From contig NZ_JPKR02000004.1 of assembly GCF_000757425.2 (NCBI RefSeq), positions 248,001 to 312,000 of the forward strand: a stretch of 64,000 nt of DNA, given 5' to 3'. Under the pieces are notes generated by a model. The model ran no database searches and had not been told where the DNA came from. It saw only the letters and a program-made list of their open reading frames with translations. The first letter of the stretch is position 1. The number at the start of each line of letters is the position of its first letter. Shown here piece by piece: positions 35,345 through 44,075 of this stretch. The position numbers and the translations under genes are program-made. The stretch is from Tatumella morbirosei. Its GTDB lineage: Bacteria > Pseudomonadota > Gammaproteobacteria > Enterobacterales > Enterobacteriaceae.

Positions 35345-35552
35345 GATGAATCCCCTTTATGTCTCGTCGGTTGTCGTAATACAGAGCCCTGAAAGGGCTG
35401 TGGCATGACCCGATAATGTGCTTTTCAGGAACTATCAAACGTGTTTTTGGATTGATGATGTGGGATCCGGGTCACGTAAGGAAATGTTAAGAAAGTGTGT
35501 TACAAGGTTCGTGAGCCAGGCAGGGATCGGACAACAGCTGAAGCAAGGTAAC

Positions 35553-36545
35553 TCAGAGTGTTTCGCCGACTGAGAGACGGTAATGAAGGTCAATATGAAT
35601 CTCCGGAGATTGTCCGGCAATCTTCTGTAGCATGATTTCTGCCACTGTTTTGCCTATTTCAAAGCGTGGGGTGATCACGCTCGCCAGTTTTAACGGGGTC
35701 ACCTGACCAATTTCCAGCCCATGAAAACCAGCAATACTGAGTTGCTGAGGAATTTTCACTCCTGACTGTAAACACTCCTGTAGCACTCCTACCGCCAAAT
35801 CGTCGTTAGTACACAGGATACCGTCAACTTTTGGATACTGTTGGCGGGCCAGGGTCATCATGCCGTTACCTATGGAGACTGAAGAAATCTTATTCGGGGT
35901 AATTTGTCCGGACGGACGACCAGCCTGCTGCATAGCCGCACAATAGCCGGCAAAGCGTTGTTGATCCCGGAGGTCGGACATGGAACCGAAATAGATAATG
36001 TTTTGCTTACCCCGACTAAGCAGTAGCCGGGTCATATCAAAGCCAGCTTGCTGGTTATCGAATCCGACACAGATCCGCCCGGGCTGGTACTGATTGCCCA
36101 TCACTTCTGCGACAGGAATAGCCGCAGCTTTAAGATATTTTTCGGCACGTAGCGTATGTGTTGATTCAGAAAGAATGATGCCTTTTACCTGCATTGCCAG
36201 CAGTGCGGCGATTTGTTCCTCTTCCCGCTCAGCATCATAATCGTAACTGACAACAACGGTTTTGAAACTGGTATTGCTGATAACCGATTCAATACCGGCC
36301 AGTAGTCCCGGGAATATCTGATTATGAAACGACGGAATTAAAACACCAATACGGGCCGTGGTCTGGCTGGCAATCTGTGCATTATCCTGATCCGGCTGAT
36401 AACCCAGTTCTTTGATAATCTCCGCAATTCGCTGTGATGTTTCAGCCGTGACTTTTTCTGGTGTCCGCAGATAACGGCTGACCGTCATGGGGGTCACTCC
36501 GGCCAGGGAGGCAATATCATGCAGGGTAATACGCTGGTTTTTCAT
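35553..36545 (-). CDS. LacI-family regulator, IdnR/GntR-like (copy 1)
   Basis: A 330-residue repressor. The helix-turn-helix is ITLHDIASLAGVTPMTVSRYLRTPEKV (residues 6-32), nearly the same as E. coli IdnR and GntR, followed by the IPSFHNQIFPGLLAGIES segment and TNDDLAVGVLQECL and IAGFHGLEIGQ in the effector domain. It ends in the DLHYRLSVGETL pattern shared with IdnR. It likely senses gluconate, 5-ketogluconate or a similar acid and represses the MFS gene downstream. Its paralogue is at 40106-41110. Confidence 0.9.
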   Translation of the reverse strand: MKNQRITLHDIASLAGVTPMTVSRYLRTPEKVTAETSQRIAEIIKELGYQPDQDNAQIASQTTARIGVLIPSFHNQIFPGLLAGIESVISNTSFKTVVVSYDYDAEREEEQIAALLAMQVKGIILSESTHTLRAEKYLKAAAIPVAEVMGNQYQPGRICVGFDNQQAGFDMTRLLLSRGKQNIIYFGSMSDLRDQQRFAGYCAAMQQAGRPSGQITPNKISSVSIGNGMMTLARQQYPKVDGILCTNDDLAVGVLQECLQSGVKIPQQLSIAGFHGLEIGQVTPLKLASVITPRFEIGKTVAEIMLQKIAGQSPEIHIDLHYRLSVGETL

Positions 36546-36737
36546 ACCGGAGATCCAGATAACCTAAACGGAATAGCTGCAGCAGAATGCCGCCAGCGTG
36601 GCAACAGGTTACTGTAAAAATAGCCGGAATGTCACTGAATGAAATCTTAAATTTGCAACGGTCGCTCATCGCCATCGGGAATACAGGGCTACGGCCCGGG
36701 ACCAACAAAGTCACACTCCCGGGCCATGCCGGCCGGT

Positions 36738-37346
36738 TCAGGGATTTATCAAACGACCAATTGAACGAAAGAATTGTTTCTGCTCAGTGCCTTTTTTTAT
36801 GGCTCCTTCCCGGTAGAAGTAGACTTTGCGCAGATTACAGTTAAGGAGTTCTGCAATATTTTTAGTGTTCAGGTTGTACAGATAAGCACGTAACAGAGAA
36901 ACCTGCTCTTTGTTGAGATTTAGCCGGTTATTAAAGATAACACTATAATTTCTTTTACATTTTTCACTGTTGTTACGGCAAAGTATACGGATGAAAAAAC
37001 TGAAGTCATCCAGGGATAATCGTTTATCCAGCTCGAAATCGGCGTTTTTGATACTCATAAACTGATGCAGGACTGAAAGCAGGCAAACTTTACATTCGGG
37101 TAAACTTTGTTTGATTCTGAAAATATCATTTTCCGGATCTATGACTATCGAACGGGTGGTCAGGGTGTCATAGAAAATGAATTCAAAACTGTCATCAGAG
37201 GGATGATTAAGTAGCTCTTCGACAGAAGAGAATTCATGAACGGATATATTGTCAGAAATGTATCTGCATAATGTTTTAATAGCTATACAGGTATAATTAC
37301 AGGTATCAATAATAGCAATTGACCGAATGACTTCCTTGTTATTCAT
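36738..37346 (-). CDS. LuxR/RcsA-like response-regulator-type protein
   Basis: A protein of about 202 residues in AT-rich DNA. The N-terminal half resembles a receiver-like domain (VIRSIAIIDTCNYTCIAIKTL, IFYDTL, CKVCLLSVLHQ) without a clear phosphoacceptor pattern. The C-terminal region has a LuxR-type helix-turn-helix: LNKEQVSLLRAYLYNLNTKNIAELLNCNLRKVYFYREGAIKK. This layout resembles RcsA-type auxiliary regulators. The start MNNKEVIR at 37346 is preferred; an upstream ATG at 37358 has no ribosome site. Isolated gene; target unknown. Confidence 0.6.
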   Translation of the reverse strand: MNNKEVIRSIAIIDTCNYTCIAIKTLCRYISDNISVHEFSSVEELLNHPSDDSFEFIFYDTLTTRSIVIDPENDIFRIKQSLPECKVCLLSVLHQFMSIKNADFELDKRLSLDDFSFFIRILCRNNSEKCKRNYSVIFNNRLNLNKEQVSLLRAYLYNLNTKNIAELLNCNLRKVYFYREGAIKKGTEQKQFFRSIGRLINP

Positions 37347-37781
37347 AGAGCACCACATTTTATTTACAATGTTGATTTGTATGTGAAATCCATTTACCGG
37401 TGATATTGGTATTGGTGCACGCGTGAGACACTGGCGGATGATGCCTGTGATGACATCCGACTCACGTGATTATTTGGTAAGCAGAATTTCTCCCCTGGTA
37501 ATAATAATATCGTTTGATTATGGCAGTTATTTACCCCTCGTTCCAGCAGGCAGGGTTGAATTATCTAAAAATAAGAATATTACAGTTTTGGCAGGTTGTT
37601 ATGTGGAGCCTTTTGGACGCTAATTTAAAAACTTGAGCCTCAGAATACCTGGCATAAATAACCATTGTCCCTGGATTTATTTGTCACTTTTATATACAGG
37701 AATTGACACAAATTATCACAGGAACTCTTGTCAGGAAAATTTGACCGGTTTGCTGAGGTGATGAACATCATCGCGCAGACA

Positions 37782-37817
37782 GTCTGGCGAGCCAGACCTA
37801 AGCAGGGCTTAACCCTG
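37782..37817. repeat. Two tandem hairpins in the spacer before idnO
   Basis: GTCTGGC (37782-37788) and GCCAGAC (37791-37797) form one perfect arm pair, and CAGGG (37803-37807) with CCCTG (37813-37817) a second. They lie in the 612-bp gene-free spacer 37347-37958, which otherwise shows AT-rich promoter-like sequence and no convincing ORF. Confidence 0.45.
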
Positions 37818-37923
37818 TGCAGGAAAATATACCGGTGATAAATCAGACAAAGATCACACATTATAAATAAAGGACCAAAAACCGCAGCCAGCCTCTTTCA
37901 TGCTAAGGTGAATGACAGTTAAA

Positions 37924-37935
37924 GTTACGCGTAAC
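37924..37935. promoter_or_regulatory. GntR/IdnR operator
   Basis: GTTACGCGTAAC is a perfect palindrome matching the core of the E. coli GntR/IdnR consensus (TGTTACxxGTAACA). It lies 23 bp before the idnO start. With an IdnR-like gene at the end of this operon, it is very likely its operator. Confidence 0.8.
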
Positions 37936-37958
37936 AGCTAATGAAATGAGAGCATCTG

Positions 37959-38723
37959 ATGAGTAAATTATTCGATTTAACCGGCAGGCGGGCGTTGATC
38001 ACCGGTTCAACGCAGGGACTGGGTTTACTGATGGCTCGTGGGTTGGGAGAGCATGGTGCGGAAGTCATTATTAATGGCCGTGACCCGCAACGATGTGAAA
38101 ATGCGGTCGCAGAGCTACAGGCGCTGGGTATCCGTGCCAGTGCCCGTGCTTTTGATGTTACCGACCCCGTGGCGGTGACGGCAGCCATCGACAGTATTGA
38201 AACCGAAACGGGTCCGCTGGATATTTTGATCAACAATGCCGGAATACAGCATCGTGCTCCTTTCACTGAGTTTCCGGTAGAACAGTGGGATCGGATTATT
38301 GACGTCAATCAGAAATCAGTTTTTCTGGTTTCACAGCAGGTTGCCCGCAAAATGATGGTCCGTAAACGAGGAAAAATTATCAATATTTGCTCAATGCAGA
38401 GTGAATTAGGGCGCGATAATATTACTCCTTATGCCGCGTCAAAAGGCGCTGTAAAAATGCTGACCCGGGGGATGTGCGTCGAGCTGGCGCGCTATAACAT
38501 TCAGGTCAATGCGATTGCTCCTGGCTATTTTGACTCAGAGATGACGGCGGCTCTGGTCAACGATAAGCAATTTTCTGACTGGCTGTGTCAAAGAACCCCG
38601 GCCGCGCGTTGGGGAAAACCAGAAGAACTGATGGGCGCTGCTGTATTCCTCTCTGCGACAGCGTCGGATTTCGTTAACGGTCATGTCTTATTCGTCGATG
38701 GCGGAATGCTGGCCTCGGTATAA
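37959..38723 (+). CDS. idnO: Gluconate 5-dehydrogenase (5-ketogluconate reductase), SDR family
   Basis: A 254-residue short-chain dehydrogenase. The cofactor loop is ITGSTQGLG (residues 15-23), NNAG lies near residue 92, the catalytic Ser is in NICSMQSELG and the Tyr-Lys pair in PYAASKGAVK. Long identical stretches with E. coli IdnO (ICSMQSELGRD, TPYAASKGAVKMLTRGMC, and the C-terminal SDFVNGH/LFVDGGML) support the call. It interconverts 5-keto-D-gluconate and D-gluconate with NAD(P)H. It starts an operon with an ACS-family MFS gene and an IdnR-like regulator. No idnD, idnT or idnK is in this window. Confidence 0.92.
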   Translation: MSKLFDLTGRRALITGSTQGLGLLMARGLGEHGAEVIINGRDPQRCENAVAELQALGIRASARAFDVTDPVAVTAAIDSIETETGPLDILINNAGIQHRAPFTEFPVEQWDRIIDVNQKSVFLVSQQVARKMMVRKRGKIINICSMQSELGRDNITPYAASKGAVKMLTRGMCVELARYNIQVNAIAPGYFDSEMTAALVNDKQFSDWLCQRTPAARWGKPEELMGAAVFLSATASDFVNGHVLFVDGGMLASV

Positions 38724-38804
38724 ATCATGAGGGCGGACGTTAACGACGTTTGCCCTGCGCATTATTCTCCGGCTATCACCAGGGCCGACACAGGATTTTC
38801 CTCC

Positions 38805-40109
38805 ATGGATAACAGCAGAAAACTGCCGGTAAAACGGTGGTGGTATTTAATGCCGGTGATTTTTATTACCTACAGCCTGGCTTATCTGGATCGGGCAAAC
38901 TATGGTTTTGCCGCCGCGTCAGGTATCGAAAGTGACCTGGGCATCAGCCGGGGTACCTCTTCACTGATTGGCGCACTGTTCTTCCTCGGTTACTTCTTTT
39001 TTCAGGTGCCCGGAGCTATCTATGCGGTAAAACGTAGTGTACGTAAACTGGTGTTCACCAGTCTGCTGTTATGGGGATTTTGTGCCGCCGCGACCGGTCT
39101 TATCAGTAATATTCCGGCGCTGATGGTGATCCGTTTTATCCTGGGGGTGGTGGAAGCGGCTGTGATGCCGGCAATGTTAATCTATATCAGCAACTGGTTT
39201 ACCCGCCAGGAACGATCACGCGCCAACACCTTTCTGGTACTGGGCAATCCGGTGACGGTGTTATGGATGTCTATCGTATCCGGATATCTGATTAATGCGT
39301 TTGGCTGGCGGGAAATGTTTATTTTCGAGGGGGTTCCTGCCTTAATCTGGGCCATCTTCTGGTGGTGTATTGTCCGTGATAAACCGGAACAGGTGAGCTG
39401 GCTGACAGAAGCAGAAAAACAGCAACTGGCCAGTGCCATGGCCGAAGAGCAGCAGGCTATACCGCCGATGCGCAATGTGCCGCAGGCTTTACGCTCCCGC
39501 AATGTAGTAGTGCTTTGTGTATTACACGCGCTGTGGAGCATCGGAGTCTATGGTTTTATGATGTGGATGCCATCAATTCTGCGTACTGCCGGATCGGTAA
39601 ACATTGTCCAGGCAGGCTGGCTGGCCGCCGCGCCTTATCTGGCCGCGATTATTACCATGCTGGTGATTTCGTGGTTGTCAGATAAAACTGGTTTGCGTCG
39701 GCGCTTTATCTGGCCTCTGTTACTGATAGCTTCAGTGACCTTTTTTGGGTCGTGGCTGCTGGGGAGCTACTCATTCTGGTGCTCTTATGCCTTACTGGTA
39801 CTGGCCGCTGCCTGTATGTATGCCCCTTATGGACCGTTTTTCGCACTGATCCCGGAATTACTGCCAAAAAATGTGGCAGGTATTTCCATCGGGTTAATTA
39901 ACTGTTGCGGTGCATTGGGTGCATTTGTCGGAGCCTGGCTGGTGGGTTATCTCAATGGTCTGACCGGCGGCCCGGGAGCCTCTTATACTTTTATGGCCAT
40001 TGCATTACTGGTATCGGTAGGGTTGGTATTTTTCCTGAAAGTTCCCGCAGGGAACAGACAGACTGCCCCGTTACTCAACGTTGATGCTGAAAAACAGGGG
40101 CCCCGATGA
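38805..40109 (+). CDS. MFS transporter, sugar-acid (ACS) family
   Basis: A 434-residue transporter when started at MDNSRKLPVKRWW (38805), where AGGA lies 9 nt upstream; the first possible ATG at 38727 adds a non-membrane tail without a ribosome site. Signature segments include IFITYSLAYLDRANYGFAAA, FFLGYFFFQVPG and ILGVVEAAVMPA. It belongs with GudP/GarP/DgoT-like importers and probably takes up the keto-acid or aldonate used by IdnO. It overlaps the regulator gene downstream by 4 bp (ATGA). Confidence 0.88.
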   Translation: MDNSRKLPVKRWWYLMPVIFITYSLAYLDRANYGFAAASGIESDLGISRGTSSLIGALFFLGYFFFQVPGAIYAVKRSVRKLVFTSLLLWGFCAAATGLISNIPALMVIRFILGVVEAAVMPAMLIYISNWFTRQERSRANTFLVLGNPVTVLWMSIVSGYLINAFGWREMFIFEGVPALIWAIFWWCIVRDKPEQVSWLTEAEKQQLASAMAEEQQAIPPMRNVPQALRSRNVVVLCVLHALWSIGVYGFMMWMPSILRTAGSVNIVQAGWLAAAPYLAAIITMLVISWLSDKTGLRRRFIWPLLLIASVTFFGSWLLGSYSFWCSYALLVLAAACMYAPYGPFFALIPELLPKNVAGISIGLINCCGALGAFVGAWLVGYLNGLTGGPGASYTFMAIALLVSVGLVFFLKVPAGNRQTAPLLNVDAEKQGPR

Positions 40110-41110
40110 AGCGGAACAGGATGTCTTTGCAGGATATCGCGACTCTTGCCGGTCTGACCAAAATGACCGTCAGCCGTTACATGCGGGGGCCGGAAAATGT
40201 TTCTGAACGCAGCCGTCAGGCTATCGATGCAGTCATGCGCCAGCATGACTACATACCTAACCGTTTACCGGACATTTTAGCCGGGGCCCGCAGCCGGACA
40301 CTGGGAGTGATTATTCCCTCATTCCGTAATCAGATTTTTGCTGATGTGCTCGAAGGCATTAAGCAGGTAGCGGAAGAGCACAATTATCAGACGATTATTG
40401 CCAGTAACGACTATGATCCTCTGACCGAACAGCAAAAAATTATCACCCTTTTGTCATATCACATTGATGCACTGATTCTGACTGGCAGACAACACAGTAC
40501 CGCTGCGATCGGCAGCATTCGTGCCTCCGGTGTACCGGTGGCTGAACTGATGGAAATTGGTCCTGGTGCGCTGGATTTGCAGGTGGGTTTTGATAACCAG
40601 CAGGCTGCCTGCGATATGACTGAACAACTGATTACCCGTGGGCGACAGCATATTGTTTTTCTGGGCTCGATGGATGATCCGCGGGATATCAGCCGCTACC
40701 GGGGTGTTCAACAGGCCCTGCAGCGCCGGGGAATGACAGGGCGGCATATTGTCCCGAAAGAGATCTCGTCAATGGCCCTTGGACAGAAAATGTTCGGGCA
40801 GATTATGCAGAGGTATCCGCAAACCGATGCGGTGTTCTGTACCAATGATGACCTGGCCGTGGGGGTTTTACTGGAATGTCAGGCCCGGAAAATCGAAGTT
40901 CCGCAGCAGATCGCGATTGCCGGATTCCATGGTCTGGATATCGGTCACGCCAATCAGCAAAAACTGGCCAGTGTGATTACGCCAAGGCTGGCTATCGGCC
41001 AGGTCGCGACCCGCCAGCTATTGAACAGACTGGAAGAAAACGGTAACCCGGCGGCGGCTGAACTCTGTATCGATCTGGGATACCGGCTATTTATGGGGGA
41101 TACCCTGTAG
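40106..41110 (+). CDS. LacI-family regulator, IdnR/GntR-like (copy 2)
   Basis: A 334-residue repressor. The DNA-binding domain MSLQDIATLAGLTKMTVSRYMRGPENV is close to E. coli IdnR, and segments VIIPSFRNQIFADVLEGI, CTNDDLAVGVLLEC, IAGFHGLDIG and the end DLGYRLFMGDTL agree. It is translationally coupled to the MFS gene and probably autoregulates the operon through the palindrome before idnO. It is clearly paralogous to the protein at 35553-36545; the two recognition helices are alike, so they may share operators. Confidence 0.9.
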   Translation: MKRNRMSLQDIATLAGLTKMTVSRYMRGPENVSERSRQAIDAVMRQHDYIPNRLPDILAGARSRTLGVIIPSFRNQIFADVLEGIKQVAEEHNYQTIIASNDYDPLTEQQKIITLLSYHIDALILTGRQHSTAAIGSIRASGVPVAELMEIGPGALDLQVGFDNQQAACDMTEQLITRGRQHIVFLGSMDDPRDISRYRGVQQALQRRGMTGRHIVPKEISSMALGQKMFGQIMQRYPQTDAVFCTNDDLAVGVLLECQARKIEVPQQIAIAGFHGLDIGHANQQKLASVITPRLAIGQVATRQLLNRLEENGNPAAAELCIDLGYRLFMGDTL

Positions 41111-41176
41111 CCGGTATCCCTTCCTGCTGCATCGGGCAGAGCCTGCCAGAAGCTGCGGTCAGCTTCCGGCACCGGC

Positions 41177-41857
41177 TTAGCGACGCGAACGTACCAGTTG
41201 ATATCTCCGTGTCAGATACTCAACCGGCGCACTCCAGATATGTACCAGCCGGGTGAACGGGAACAGTAAAAACAGTGTCATCCCCAGCACCAGGTGTATC
41301 CGGTAAATCACCGCAACACCTTCCAGACTGGCCGCTGCATTTCCCCGGAAGGTTACTACGGATTGTGCCCAGCCTACCAGTTTCATCATCTCATTTCCGT
41401 CCATATGCTGTGCTGAGAACAGAATCGTTATCAGCCCCAGGCACGCCTGAATCAGCAATAAACTGAGGATCAGGATATCGGCACGGGTAGAGGTGGCACG
41501 AATACGCGGATTATACAGCCGGCGTTTCAGCAGCATGCCACCCCCCACCACGGTCATGACTCCGCAAATCCCCCCTGCCAGCATAGCCAGTTTCTGTTTG
41601 GCGGCAATCGACAGGAATGGCTCATATACCCAATGTGGGGTCAGCAGACCAAAAAGATGGCCGAATAAAATACCAAGAATACCAATATGGAACAGATTCG
41701 AAGCCAGAGTCATGCCTTTTTTATCCAGCATCTGACTGGAAGATGCCCGCCAGCTGTACTGGCCATAATCATAACGAAGCCAGCTACCCGCCAGAAACAC
41801 CGTGCCACACAGGTAAGGGTATAGATCGAACAGAAAGGTATTCAGCCAGTTCATCAT
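41177..41857 (-). CDS. narI: Respiratory nitrate reductase gamma subunit (cytochrome b)
   Basis: A 226-residue membrane protein with five helices, equal in length to E. coli NarI (225 aa). Histidines that bind the two b hemes are in [16 protein letters not shown] (near residue 55) and in [26 protein letters not shown] (near residue 190). It oxidises quinol at the periplasmic side and passes electrons to NarH. The ATG at 41857 has AGGAGG 6 nt upstream and overlaps the narJ stop. Confidence 0.95.
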   Translation of the reverse strand: MMNWLNTFLFDLYPYLCGTVFLAGSWLRYDYGQYSWRASSSQMLDKKGMTLASNLFHIGILGILFGHLFGLLTPHWVYEPFLSIAAKQKLAMLAGGICGVMTVVGGGMLLKRRLYNPRIRATSTRADILILSLLLIQACLGLITILFSAQHMDGNEMMKLVGWAQSVVTFRGNAAASLEGVAVIYRIHLVLGMTLFLLFPFTRLVHIWSAPVEYLTRRYQLVRSRR

Positions 41858-42543
41858 TTGCGGCCTCCTGCGGATAAATCCAGATATTGTGGGGTCACCT
41901 GCTGACTGAATCGCTGCCGGTATTGCTGTTCAGCCGCCTGCTTACACGCCGGATCTTCGATAAATTTCACCTGTTCCTCCTCCCAAAGTGCATCCATTGC
42001 CTGTGGGGTATCATCCCGGGATTCACCGGCAATCTTTTCCAGTACGCTGCTACTGCGCAACGGGCTATCTGCCAGGCTGAGTAGCGTGTCGAATAATACC
42101 CGGAATTCACTGTCACGCTGAGCCAGACGGCCACCGAGCAACGCCAGAATTTCTGCGATATCCCGCAATCCCTGTCGGCCTTCTTCTTCAGAACAGAGCG
42201 ATAAATACTCCAGATAGACGGGCAGGTAGTCAGGTAGCTCACGGCTGTCAGCTTCAAGACCGGCAGCCCGATACTGTGCCAGAAGGTCGACCATCGCCTG
42301 ACCCCGGTCACGGGATTCCGCATGGACATGTTCAAACAACAATAATGACGTGGCCCTGCCACGATCGAACGTCTCACACCACTGCTGTTGGCAGTCCAGC
42401 AGAGGTTTCTGCAGATAATTCCGGACAAACGGGTAGAGATCCGGGCAGTCGGCGGCCGTCAGTACCATGATTTCATCCGCCGCCTCCCATAACGCCGGGG
42501 ACGGGTATTCGAGCAGGACGGCAATCAGTTTTAACGGTGACAT
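41854..42543 (-). CDS. narJ: Nitrate reductase molybdenum cofactor assembly chaperone
   Basis: A 229-residue TorD/NarJ-family chaperone. The segments [20 protein letters not shown] and [37 protein letters not shown] are typical. It binds the NarG N-terminus and directs insertion of Mo-bisMGD; it is not part of the final enzyme. ATG at 42543 is preferred because it forms a TGATG junction with narH and has GGAG 7 nt upstream; an upstream GTG at 42546 is less likely. Confidence 0.94.
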   Translation of the reverse strand: MSPLKLIAVLLEYPSPALWEAADEIMVLTAADCPDLYPFVRNYLQKPLLDCQQQWCETFDRGRATSLLLFEHVHAESRDRGQAMVDLLAQYRAAGLEADSRELPDYLPVYLEYLSLCSEEEGRQGLRDIAEILALLGGRLAQRDSEFRVLFDTLLSLADSPLRSSSVLEKIAGESRDDTPQAMDALWEEEQVKFIEDPACKQAAEQQYRQRFSQQVTPQYLDLSAGGRK

Positions 42544-44075
42544 CACTGGTCTCCTGTTTTGCCGGACACATCAATAGCATCGATACGGCGACTGTTAAAC
42601 AGGTTGAAATGTGAATCACTTCCCTGGCAGCCATCGCCAAAACTAAAACCACAGCCGTTACGTTCCGGAAATGCGTCACGGGCCAGTTCACGGTGGCCGG
42701 AAGGCACGACAAAACGGTCTTCATAGTTGGCTATCGCCAGATAACGGTACATCTCTTCTGCCTGTTCGGCTGTCAGTCCGGTTTCCTCTAAGGCCCGGGT
42801 ATCGGTAATGCCTTCAACGGTTTGGGCCCGTTTATAATGGCGCATTGCCATCATGCGTTTCAGTGCAGACAATACCGGCGCGGTGTCACCGGCCGTCAGC
42901 ATATTGGCAAGATAACGCAGCGGTATCCGTAACTGTTCTACCGCCGGCAGCACGCCTTCAGACTCAAGCATTCCGGATTCGGCGGCAGACTGAAGGGGGG
43001 AGAGTGGCGGTACGTACCAGACCATTGGCAGAGTACGGTATTCCGGATGCAATGGCAGGGCCAGTTTCCATTCCATCGCCAGTTTCCAGACTGGCGAATT
43101 TTGTGCCGCTTCCAGAACATTCTGCGGAATGCCCTGTTGCAAAGCTTCAGCAATCACCTGCGGGTCGTTCGGGTCGAGGAAAACCTCTGTCTGGCGCTGG
43201 TATAAGTCCTGCTCACCGGCGGTGCTGGCGGCTGACAGGATTTTATCTGCGTCATACAGAAGCACACCGAGGTAACGAATGCGACCAACACAGGTTTCAG
43301 AACAGACGGTCGGCATTCCCGCTTCGATACGCGGATAACAGAAAATGCATTTCTCAGATTTTCCGCTTTTCCAGTTGAAGTAGATTTTTTTATACGGACA
43401 GCCACTGATGCATAAACGCCAGCCACGGCAACGGTCCTGATCTATCAGGACGATACCGTCTTCTTCTCGTTTATATATTGCGCCGCTCGGACAGGTGGCT
43501 ACACAGGCCGGATTGAGGCAGTGCTCACACAGCCTCGGCATATACATCATAAAGGTATGTTCGAACTCGCCGTAGATCTGCTTTTCCATCTGTGCAAAGT
43601 TCTGGTCAGCAGAGCGTTTTTCGAACTCACCCCCCAGTATTTCTTCCCAGTTGGGCCCGGAGGAGATCTTATCCATTCGCTGACCGCTGATCAGGGAACG
43701 CGGACGGGCAGTAGGCTGATGTTTACCCTGCGGTGCGTTGTGCAGATGTTGATAATCAAAGGTAAAAGGTTCGTAGTAATCATCAATCCCCGGCACGACC
43801 GGGTTGGCGAAAATTTTACTCAGTACTCCGACTTTATTCCCCAGCCTCGGGGTGATGTGGCCATTAATTTTACGAATCCAGCCGCCCTGCCATTTCTCCT
43901 GATCCTCCCAGGCGGCGGGATAACCGATGCCTGGTTTACTTTCAACGTTATTGAACCAGGCATATTCCATACCTTCACGGCTGGTCCAGACGTTTTTGCA
44001 GGTCACAGAACAGGTATGACAGCCAATACATTTATCAAGGTTAAGCACCATGCCAACCTGGGAACGTATTTTCAT
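42543..44075 (-). CDS. narH: Respiratory nitrate reductase beta subunit (iron-sulfur)
   Basis: A 510-residue ferredoxin-like subunit (E. coli NarH 512 aa). Cysteine groups are visible at the N-terminus (LDKCIGCHTCSVTCKNVW), in CEHCLNPACVATCPSG, and in RCRGWRLCISGCPYKK. The Trp there replaces a cluster Cys, as in the [3Fe-4S] site of NarH. Another group is KSEKCIFC. It relays electrons from NarI to NarG on the cytoplasmic face. Its ATG overlaps the narG stop (TAATG). Confidence 0.96.
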   Translation of the reverse strand: MKIRSQVGMVLNLDKCIGCHTCSVTCKNVWTSREGMEYAWFNNVESKPGIGYPAAWEDQEKWQGGWIRKINGHITPRLGNKVGVLSKIFANPVVPGIDDYYEPFTFDYQHLHNAPQGKHQPTARPRSLISGQRMDKISSGPNWEEILGGEFEKRSADQNFAQMEKQIYGEFEHTFMMYMPRLCEHCLNPACVATCPSGAIYKREEDGIVLIDQDRCRGWRLCISGCPYKKIYFNWKSGKSEKCIFCYPRIEAGMPTVCSETCVGRIRYLGVLLYDADKILSAASTAGEQDLYQRQTEVFLDPNDPQVIAEALQQGIPQNVLEAAQNSPVWKLAMEWKLALPLHPEYRTLPMVWYVPPLSPLQSAAESGMLESEGVLPAVEQLRIPLRYLANMLTAGDTAPVLSALKRMMAMRHYKRAQTVEGITDTRALEETGLTAEQAEEMYRYLAIANYEDRFVVPSGHRELARDAFPERNGCGFSFGDGCQGSDSHFNLFNSRRIDAIDVSGKTGDQ

